A stretch of 11,706 nucleotides of DNA, from positions 1-11,706 of the forward strand of contig JAFLDC010000044.1 of NCBI GenBank assembly GCA_017302775.1. The letters run 5' to 3'. The notes beneath the pieces were generated by a model. It saw only the letters and a program-made list of their open reading frames with translations, was not told the DNA's origin and did no database searches. Both the position numbers and the translations under genes were made by a program. Below, piece by piece: positions 6,561 to 11,706 of the stretch (positions are counted from its first letter, which is position 1; each line of letters starts with the position of its first letter). The stretch is from Sphingomonadales bacterium. GTDB taxonomy: Bacteria; Pseudomonadota; Alphaproteobacteria; Sphingomonadales; Sphingomonadaceae.

Positions 6561-7883
6561 ATGCGTGATTTGCTGGTAGTAGGCATCGTCCTTTCCGCTT
6601 TGCCGTTTGCGCTACGCCATACCTGGGTCGCCGTGATCTTGTGGACCTGGCTCAGCGTCATGAACCCCCACAAGCTGACTTACGGCTTTGCTTTCAACGC
6701 GCCGCTTGCGTTTGTGGCAGCGGGGGCGGCGCTTCTTTCTCTGATGATCACACGCGACAAGTTGCGCATGCCGTGGGCGCCTCCCGTTGTGGTGCTGTTT
6801 CTGTTCGTTTTCTGGATGTGTGTGACCACTGCATTCGCGTTCGATCCTGCGGGCTCCTGGGAACAACTCAGTAAGGTCTTGAAGATTCAGTTGATGACTG
6901 CCATTGCCTTAATGGCTCTGCACGAGCGCAAGCATATCGAACTGTTTGTCTGGATCAACGTTGTCTCGATCGGTTATTTCGGCTTTAAGGGCGGGATTTC
7001 CACCATTCTGTCGGGTGGTTCGAGCAGGATTTGGGGTCCTCCAGGGGGGTTCTTTGAGGACAACAACGCACTGGCCGTTGCTGTGATCATGATTATTCCG
7101 ATAATGAATTATTTGCGGGTGGTTTCTACCAATTCTTGGGTCCGTCGCGGCCTGCTGGGGCTGATGCTGCTGTCCACGGCCGCATCCTTGGGGACGCAGT
7201 CGCGGGGAGCTCTTGTGGCGGTCGTTGCCATGGGCCTAGTGTTTTGGTATCGCTCTGATCGAAAAGTGATGGCCGGCTTAATGATCCTTGTTGTCGCCAC
7301 CGCGCTGCTTGCTTTCATGCCAAGCACATGGGAGCAGCGCATGGCGACGATCCAGACGTACGAAGAGGATGCGTCTGCGTCACAGCGGCTTCAGGCTTGG
7401 CAGACTGCCATCAATGTGGCCAATCACCAACCCCTAGGCGGCGGTTTCGCGATGTATGAATGGCACACTAGTGGGATATATGCTCCACCGGGAGTAACGT
7501 ATATACGGGCCGCGCACAGTATCTATTTCTCCGCCCTCGGAGAGCATGGCTACATCGGCCTGTTGCTGTTCGTGCTGATCTGGTGGCTAACCTTTCGCGT
7601 CGCTGGGCAGGTGCGCAAGCAAAGCAAGAATCGACCGGAGGTGGCGTGGGTCCATGAACTCGCGGGGATGTGTCAGGTTTCCCTGGTTGGTTACCTGGTA
7701 GGAGGGGCCTTCCTGAGCCTCGCCTATTTTGACGTGCCTTACAATATTCTGGTCATTTTGGTGGTTGCCCAGCGTTGGCTGAAGGAAGGCGCATCGAAGC
7801 AGGAGCCGGCAGGCGCGTTCGGGTCCGCGAAACCTCTTCGTTCAGCGGCGCTGCCGCATCCGTTGTCGCAGGAGCTGAAATGA
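6561..7883 (+). CDS. Wzy/WaaL-type membrane protein, exosortase A-associated putative O-glycosylation ligase (TIGR03097-like)
   Basis: The 440-residue protein is mostly hydrophobic, with about ten or more predicted transmembrane segments beginning at the N-terminus (LLVVGIVLSALPF, then VAVILWTWLSVM). It matches the style of the XrtA-associated ligase family, with MNPHKLTYG near the N-terminus, a WGPPGGFFEDNNALA segment and TQSRGALVA. The large periplasmic loop before the last helices carries AAHSIYFSALGEHGYIGLL, corresponding to the conserved His/Glu region of O-antigen ligases and polymerases. Its likely role is to polymerise repeat units or transfer the glycan onto an acceptor in the periplasm; which of the two cannot be decided. 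The C-terminal 40 residues are polar and variable. The stop codon overlaps the next start as ATGA, so it is coupled to the deacetylase. Confidence 0.9.
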   Translation: MRDLLVVGIVLSALPFALRHTWVAVILWTWLSVMNPHKLTYGFAFNAPLAFVAAGAALLSLMITRDKLRMPWAPPVVVLFLFVFWMCVTTAFAFDPAGSWEQLSKVLKIQLMTAIALMALHERKHIELFVWINVVSIGYFGFKGGISTILSGGSSRIWGPPGGFFEDNNALAVAVIMIIPIMNYLRVVSTNSWVRRGLLGLMLLSTAASLGTQSRGALVAVVAMGLVFWYRSDRKVMAGLMILVVATALLAFMPSTWEQRMATIQTYEEDASASQRLQAWQTAINVANHQPLGGGFAMYEWHTSGIYAPPGVTYIRAAHSIYFSALGEHGYIGLLLFVLIWWLTFRVAGQVRKQSKNRPEVAWVHELAGMCQVSLVGYLVGGAFLSLAYFDVPYNILVILVVAQRWLKEGASKQEPAGAFGSAKPLRSAALPHPLSQELK

Positions 7884-8857
7884 TCGTGAAAACCCTGGCA
7901 GGTCTCATGTCGCCCGGCGGGCAAGGAGGGCGCCTGTCGATTCTGATCTATCATCGCGTTCTCGCACGTCGGGACCCAGTTCTGGACTGGGATCCCGACG
8001 CGACTCATTTTGAGCAAGTCGTGCGGTGGCTCAAGGAGTCGTTCAATGTCCTACCACTGGACCAGGCAATCTCTCGCCTGCACGAGCATTCGCTGCCGGC
8101 AAGGGCCGCGGCGATTACCTTCGATGACGGCTATGCCGACAATTGTACGGTTGCCATGCCGATTCTCCAGGCGCATGGTTTGAGCGCGACTTTCTTTGTT
8201 GCTACGGGCTACCTCGATGGGGGGCGAATGTGGAACGACACGATTATCGAGGCGGTTCGCCGTTGTAGCCGAGCGAGGCTTGACCTCTCGGGCGAGGGGC
8301 TGGGGGTACATGAATTGAATTCGGCCGAAGCCGTTCGTCAGGCGATCCTCAGCATTCTGAAGAAGGTCAAGTATCGGAAACCACGGGAGCGTCTGAAAGC
8401 CGCCGCCTACGTGGCCGCCGTGTCAGGCGCCATTTTGCCGCCGGATCTGATGATGTCGTCGGAGCAAGTGCGGAGTATGCGCCGCGCCGGAATGTCGATC
8501 GGCGCGCACACTGTCACGCATCCGATCCTTGCCCGGCTCGCGCTAGAGGAAGCGCATAAAGAGGTCGCCGAGAGCAAGCTCTTCCTGGAATCCTTGCTGC
8601 AGGAACGGGTCGGCCTGTTCGCTTACCCCAATGGAAAACCGAATGTTGACTATCGGGCCGGGGACGTCGACCTAATTCGTGGCCTCGGTTTCGATGGCGC
8701 GGTAACGACGGCGTGGGGAGTCGCCGATTCGGAGAGCGACCGGATGCAACTCCCCCGTTTCACTCCGTGGGATCGAACGCGATTTCGTTTCGGGGCAGGG
8801 CTTGTCAAGAACTTGATGCAGAACCCGCTACTCCGATCAGGACAACTCGCGTGTTGA
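7880..8857 (+). CDS. NodB-type polysaccharide deacetylase (carbohydrate esterase family 4)
   Basis: The 325-residue product has the NodB fold signature: TFDDGY (residues 80-85, with the catalytic-base and metal-binding Asp82/Asp83), GAHTVTH with metal ligands His210 and His214, FAYPNG (247-252), and a late LPRF segment. The N-terminal SILIYHRVL is common in deacetylases encoded in EPS loci. It should remove N- or O-acetyl groups from EPS sugars. I see no clear signal peptide, so it may act on the lipid-linked precursor in the cytoplasm or be exported by other means. The ATG at 7880 overlaps the ligase stop (ATGA) and has GGAG at 7871-7874. The upstream in-frame codons back to 7775 lie within the ligase gene and are not used. 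The motifs look complete and the enzyme is probably active. Confidence 0.9.
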   Translation: MIVKTLAGLMSPGGQGGRLSILIYHRVLARRDPVLDWDPDATHFEQVVRWLKESFNVLPLDQAISRLHEHSLPARAAAITFDDGYADNCTVAMPILQAHGLSATFFVATGYLDGGRMWNDTIIEAVRRCSRARLDLSGEGLGVHELNSAEAVRQAILSILKKVKYRKPRERLKAAAYVAAVSGAILPPDLMMSSEQVRSMRRAGMSIGAHTVTHPILARLALEEAHKEVAESKLFLESLLQERVGLFAYPNGKPNVDYRAGDVDLIRGLGFDGAVTTAWGVADSESDRMQLPRFTPWDRTRFRFGAGLVKNLMQNPLLRSGQLAC

Positions 8858-8872
8858 TGTCAAGAGCGCAAG

Positions 8873-8901
8873 CCACTTGGTGCACCTACGGTGACCAGTG
8901 G
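8873..8901 (+). repeat. Imperfect inverted repeat just after the deacetylase
   Basis: CCACTTGGT (8873-8881) pairs with ACCAGTGG (8894-8901) if one T is bulged, leaving a 12-base loop. It starts 15 bases after the deacetylase stop. There is no T tract, so it is not a standard intrinsic terminator; it could protect the 3' end of the upstream message or be a recombination scar. Confidence 0.4.
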
Positions 8902-8973
8902 AGGAATTGCTTTGACAAGTTGAGGACTTCCAAACGACTTGGTTTCTCGAGGCAGGATCACGGGATCGATGCT

Positions 8974-8992
8974 GCGGCCCGATATCGGCCGC
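8974..8992 (+). repeat. GC-only inverted repeat GCGGCC-N7-GGCCGC
   Basis: GCGGCC (8974-8979) and GGCCGC (8987-8992) form a perfect six-base-pair stem with loop CGATATC, and the whole element is almost a palindrome. No T tract follows. It could be an operator-like site, an RNA hairpin or chance in GC-rich DNA. Confidence 0.35.
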
Positions 8993-9088
8993 TTCACTCA
9001 GCCAGCGTTGCATGGTCAGTTCGTGGATAACAGTAAAACGCGGACGCCAGGAAGAATTTCCAAGCCAACACCCAACAGGTATCCATCG

Positions 9089-9922
9089 ATGATCCATCTG
9101 CTCAAGAGCGTCAAGCGCAAGTTGTTTCCCGGCAAGATTCCGCCGGCCGCCAAGGCCGAAATGAATAGGGATCGCCATGGTCTTTCGGTGAGGGATGACC
9201 CGGGTCCGGAAGCCGTTATTGAGGCGAGCACTGCGTGGCTCTGTGCGGCTCAGGACCACTCCGCATCTGCAGACGGTGGCGCCGCCCGCCATTACAGTCT
9301 GGTTACCGGCCGGGCGACCTCCTACCCTGAAACCACTGGTTACATCATTCCCACGATCATCGAACTCGCCCACCTCCGCGGCGGCTCCGATCTTCATGCC
9401 CGCGCGCGACGAATGCTGGACTGGTGCGTCGCAATCCAGTTCCCGGAGGGCGGATTCCAGGGTGGGCGCATCGATTCACTGCCGCGCGTACCGGTCACCT
9501 TTAACACTGGGCAGATCCTGATCGGCCTGGCTGCCGGTGCGGCCGAATACGAGGATTCACGGTATATCGCTTCGATGCACTCGGCAGCGACCTGGCTGCG
9601 CGATTCGCTCGATCCGGACGGATGTTGGCGCAAGTATCCGACGCCTTTCGCAGCGCCGGGCGAAAAGGCGTATGAAACGCATGTCGCCTGGGGCCTTTTC
9701 GAAGCCGATCGGGTTGCGCCGGGCAACGACTATGGCGCCGCTGGCCTTCGCCAAGTCGAATGGGCCCTCAGCAAGCTGCCAGGGCCCGAGGCGAGTGTTC
9801 CTAGCGTTCACGGCGCTGAGAGTTCCCTGCAAAACACGCCAGATAAAAGACGGCGGCGATTTTATGGCGTCCGCGCTCGGATAGCATATGGCAGAAAACG
9901 CGAACAATTGTGCAAGACTTAA
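9089..9922 (+). pseudogene. Alpha/alpha-toroid (prenyltransferase/squalene-cyclase-like) protein, C-terminally truncated
   Basis: The ATG at 9089 opens a frame of 277 residues. Residues from about 45 to 230 look like helical-toroid repeats related to the terpene-cyclase/prenyltransferase or glycoside-hydrolase (alpha/alpha)6 folds: TTGYIIPTIIELAH, a DWCVAIQFPEGGFQGG repeat, a PVTFNTGQILIGLAAGAAEY repeat, a WLRDSLDPDGCWRKY repeat, and THVAWGLFEADRV. Proteins of this kind occur in EPS and O-antigen loci with no settled function. The similarity stops after VEWALSKLP at about 9780; the remaining roughly 45 residues are basic and low-complexity (DKRRRRF) and look like read-through into unrelated DNA. 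The last toroid repeats expected of the family are missing, so the fold is probably incomplete. The start has only AGGT at 9077-9080 as a possible ribosome binding site. A functional short version cannot be excluded. Confidence 0.6.
9762..9787 (+). repeat. Strong hairpin at the breakpoint of the toroid gene
   Basis: GGGCCCT (9762-9768) and AGGGCCC (9781-9787) form a perfect seven-base-pair stem. The loop contains CAGC-AA-GCTG (9769-9778), which extends the stem to eleven pairs with a two-base CC bulge on the 3' side. No T tract follows. Its position coincides with the point where protein similarity of the toroid gene ends. Confidence 0.6.
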
Positions 9923-10074
9923 GCGAATTCACTGTTCTTCTCTGTGTGATTCTATCCGCTTGATGGTGTGCTTGAATCGAGGCCGAGGCCACAATCAAGG
10001 GGTTTTGTTCGAGGACGCCTCCGGTTTCGTGCACTGATTCGATTTCATATTTGATTGAAAGCACTGGCAAGAAA
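9790..10074 (+). other. Scar region between two broken genes; possible 49-codon ORF
   Basis: This stretch looks less GC-rich than its surroundings and has no convincing gene. The toroid frame reads through to 9922 without recognisable content. A small ORF from ATG 9888 to TGA 10037 (49 residues, ending GVLFEDASGFVH) is open but has no good ribosome binding site, and I do not recognise it; it may be a fragment of a lost gene. TTTCA and TGAAA near 10045-10062 form a weak inverted repeat. I see no insertion-sequence ends. Confidence 0.35.
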
Positions 10075-10736
10075 ATGACAGAGAGTTTTATCGTTTGCCG
10101 AACGAGCGACCGGGAAAAGGCGCGCACCCGTGACTTGTTCGATCTCATCCCGAAGCAAGGGAAGATCGCCCAGGATATCGGTGCTCGTGATGGTTTTTTC
10201 TCCACGTTGCTCGCAGAGCGCTTCGATCACGTCCTGGCGCTGGATCTTGAAAAACCTGCCATAGATCACCCTCGCATCGAGTCGGTCAAGGGGGTGCCTG
10301 CCAACTTGATTGCGGTGATCGACTGAAATCCTTGTTCAAGGGGCTCTCATTCAGCAAAGTGTCGTTTGTCGGTTCACACACTGACTCGACCAATACCGTC
10401 TCGACCGTACTCATGGACTTCGCTGGCAATCCCTATCGCACTTATGATCAGGAAGAGCATTGTCCGTGGTGTAACAACAAACTGAAACGGCCAACACAAC
10501 TCACTTTGGCACAGAAGATTGCGACAAAACTGGTGATCGTTGTATCTGACATCCAGCGCGTGTTCTCGCGCCCCAGAGCGAACTGGATTCATCTCCGTTT
10601 CGAGAAAAACGTGCCTGAGCCTACGGACGCTGAAGGCGGCAAGGGCGTAAATTCCAGTGGCCTTCTGAGAGCAGAGCAGCAAGTGGAGCCTTTGCTGTCG
10701 GCTGGATTGGCGTTGGTGAGGGAAGTTTTGAAATGA
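10075..10736 (+). pseudogene. SAM-dependent methyltransferase broken by an internal, frame-shifting deletion
   Basis: Two fragments appear to belong to one methyltransferase. The first (ATG 10075 to TGA 10324-10326, 83 residues) starts MTESFIVCRTSDREKARTRD and includes motif I, here AQDIGARDGFFS, and the end of strand 2, ALDLEKP, then stops soon after VKGVPANL. The second continues in another frame from about 10317, reading DRLKSLFKGLSFSKVSFVGS, then MDFAGNPYRTYDQEEHCPWC and PRANWIHLRFEK, and ends at TGA 10734-10736. Intact proteins of this type have about 100 more residues between these parts, including the motif II and III core, which is missing here. A single active enzyme is therefore impossible without the lost DNA. 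The last bases still serve the operon: GAGGGA at 10718-10723 is the ribosome binding site of the flippase, whose ATG overlaps this stop. Confidence 0.7.
10718..10723 (+). promoter_or_regulatory. Ribosome binding site of the flippase gene inside the pseudogene
   Basis: GAGGGA lies nine bases before the ATG at 10733, within the 3' end of the broken methyltransferase reading frame. This may be why the 3' remnant has been kept. Confidence 0.55.
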
Positions 10737-11706
10737 GCCTGCGATCGCAAGCGCTGTCGGGATTTCGCTGGAGCGCCAGCGTGAAGTTGATGAGCCAGGC
10801 GATCACCTGGGCGATCACGCTCGTCGTCATTCGCCTTCTGACGCCGGCGGACTATGGGCTGCTGGCCATGGCCATGGTCTTTGTTTCATTTCTGGCGATG
10901 TTCTCCGAATTGGGCCTGGGCGCCGCGGTCGTCCAGAAGACCGAGGTGGACGAGCCACTTCTCCGGCGTGTATTCGGTGTGATTCTGGCCATTCATTTTT
11001 TGCTAGCAGCCCTGCTGGCGCTCGCGGCACCGCTGATTGCTTCTTTTTACGACGAGCCGCGCGTCATTCCGGTGGTCCGCGTTCTGTCCCTGCAATTCGT
11101 TCTCGCCGCATTCGCCGTCATCCCGGACGCGCAGTTGGTGCGGCGTATGGAATATCGCAACCGTTCGCTGCTGGACCTGTCGAGCGCTATCGTCGGCAGC
11201 TTCACCACGCTGGCAATGGCGCTGAACGGCGCGGGAGTCTGGGCGCTCGTCGCCGGCTCGACTCTCAGTCTGCTCTGGAAAACCATCGGCATCAACTGGC
11301 TCTCGCCTTTCCTGCGCTGGCCGGATTTCTCGGTGACCGGGATGCGATCGCTGCTCTGCTTCGGGGGGCACATTACCGCCGCCCAGGTTTGCTGGTTGTT
11401 TTTCTCCCAGGTGGATGTACTGATCGGTGCCAAATTTTTGGGCAAGGAGGTGCTCGGTTTCTATTCTGTCGCCATGCACCTCGCTGCTCTGCCCAGCCAG
11501 AAAATATCTGGTTTGGTCAATCAGGTGGCGTTTCCGACCTTTTCGCGTATGAAGCACGATCCCCGGAAGGTCGGTGATAATTTGCTGTTGGGGGTGAGGA
11601 TACTGAGCTTCTTTGCCTTCCCCGTGTTGTGGGGCATGTCCAGCATCGCTCCGGAGATCGTCGAGGTGATTCTCGATTCCAAATGGGCGCCAGTAGTCGT
11701 TCCCAT
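10733..11706 (+). CDS. Wzx-type polysaccharide flippase (partial, runs off the window)
   Basis: The frame opens at ATG 10733 and continues without a stop to the window end, giving 324 residues so far. It is a polytopic membrane protein of the MOP superfamily (polysaccharide synthesis/WzxC branch). The N-terminus MSLRSQALSGFRWSASVKL, followed by WAITLVVIRLLTPADYGLLAMAM, is the classic start of this family, in which (L/T)P.(D/E)(Y/F)G ends the first helix. A second repeat shows FGGHITAAQ, then FSQVDVLIGAKFLGKEVLGFYSVA and FPTFSRM. It should flip lipid-linked EPS repeat units across the inner membrane for the Wzy-like protein. Full members are about 480-500 residues, so roughly the last third is outside. 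The ATG overlaps the upstream TGA (ATGA). Confidence 0.9.
   Translation, partial: MSLRSQALSGFRWSASVKLMSQAITWAITLVVIRLLTPADYGLLAMAMVFVSFLAMFSELGLGAAVVQKTEVDEPLLRRVFGVILAIHFLLAALLALAAPLIASFYDEPRVIPVVRVLSLQFVLAAFAVIPDAQLVRRMEYRNRSLLDLSSAIVGSFTTLAMALNGAGVWALVAGSTLSLLWKTIGINWLSPFLRWPDFSVTGMRSLLCFGGHITAAQVCWLFFSQVDVLIGAKFLGKEVLGFYSVAMHLAALPSQKISGLVNQVAFPTFSRMKHDPRKVGDNLLLGVRILSFFAFPVLWGMSSIAPEIVEVILDSKWAPVVVP

Larger units (their letters stand above)
8858..9088 (+). other. Spacer with hairpins, no recognisable gene
   Basis: This 231-base gap is unusually long for this operon. No frame on either strand gives a peptide I recognise. It contains two hairpins, listed separately, a TTGACA at 8912-8917 without a fitting -10 box, and a GGAGG (8900-8904) with no usable ORF behind it. 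It may be the scar of a lost gene or insertion sequence, but no terminal repeats or target duplication could be confirmed. Confidence 0.4.

Noticed and set aside
8912..8940. TTGACA as a sigma-70 -35 box
   Set aside because: No acceptable -10 hexamer at 16-18 bases.
8837..9397. Antisense ORF across the 8858-9088 spacer, considered as a transposase remnant
   Set aside because: The peptide could not be matched to any insertion-sequence family I know, and half of it is a shadow of the toroid gene.
9801..10205. Antisense ORF of 134 codons in the scar region, considered as a transposase fragment
   Set aside because: No transposase motif, catalytic triad or insertion-sequence end could be seen, and it overlaps the clear methyltransferase N-terminus.
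10504..10520. TGGCAC followed by TTGC, resembling a sigma-54 promoter inside the broken methyltransferase
   Set aside because: The GG to GC spacing is 11 rather than 10 bases, and the site is inside former coding sequence that fits the protein family.

Overview
This GC-rich window carries eleven gene-sized units, all on the + strand and closely packed. It is a stretch of an exopolysaccharide (EPS) biosynthesis locus of the exosortase A (XrtA)/PEP-CTERM type. Four proteins resemble families that are named for their co-occurrence with XrtA: the C-terminus of an asparagine-synthase-like amidotransferase, two GT4 glycosyltransferases, and an O-antigen-ligase-like membrane protein. This combination is typical of Gram-negative floc- or biofilm-forming proteobacteria. 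The protein style suggests a betaproteobacterium of the Rhodocyclales kind (Thauera, Azoarcus, Dechloromonas, Accumulibacter), but the genus cannot be fixed from this sequence. No XrtA, PEP-CTERM substrate, PrsK/PrsR regulator or Wza/Wzc export gene lies in the window; they would be expected nearby.

Layout. Positions 1-2760 hold the conserved XrtA core: the end of the amidotransferase, then two glycosyltransferases. Positions 2805-4190 hold a PaaK/CapK-like adenylate-forming enzyme. Positions 4191-4501 are a non-coding boundary with what looks like the first 24 codons of a lost nucleotide-sugar dehydrogenase, whose stop codon overlaps the start of a third glycosyltransferase (4502-5626). Then come a SAM-dependent methyltransferase (5721-6440), the Wzy/WaaL-type polymerase/ligase (6561-7883) and a NodB-type polysaccharide deacetylase (7880-8857) that overlaps it by four bases.

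Positions 8858-10732 are a decay zone inside an otherwise healthy operon. It contains a 231-base spacer with two hairpins, an alpha/alpha-toroid protein that appears to lose its C-terminal part at a strong hairpin (9762-9787), a stretch with no convincing gene, and a second methyltransferase split by a frame-shifting internal deletion. An intact Wzx-type flippase then starts at 10733, overlaps the stop of the broken methyltransferase, and runs off the end.

Working together (inference from families): the glycosyltransferases build a lipid-linked repeat unit on the inner membrane; the methyltransferase, the adenylate-forming enzyme and the deacetylase decorate or trim it; the flippase moves it outward; and the Wzy/WaaL-like protein polymerises or ligates it. 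The relic dehydrogenase, truncated toroid protein and broken methyltransferase suggest that the sugar composition or decoration has changed through gene loss or cassette exchange. I see no sign of a defence system, CRISPR array, tRNA, rRNA or intact insertion sequence.
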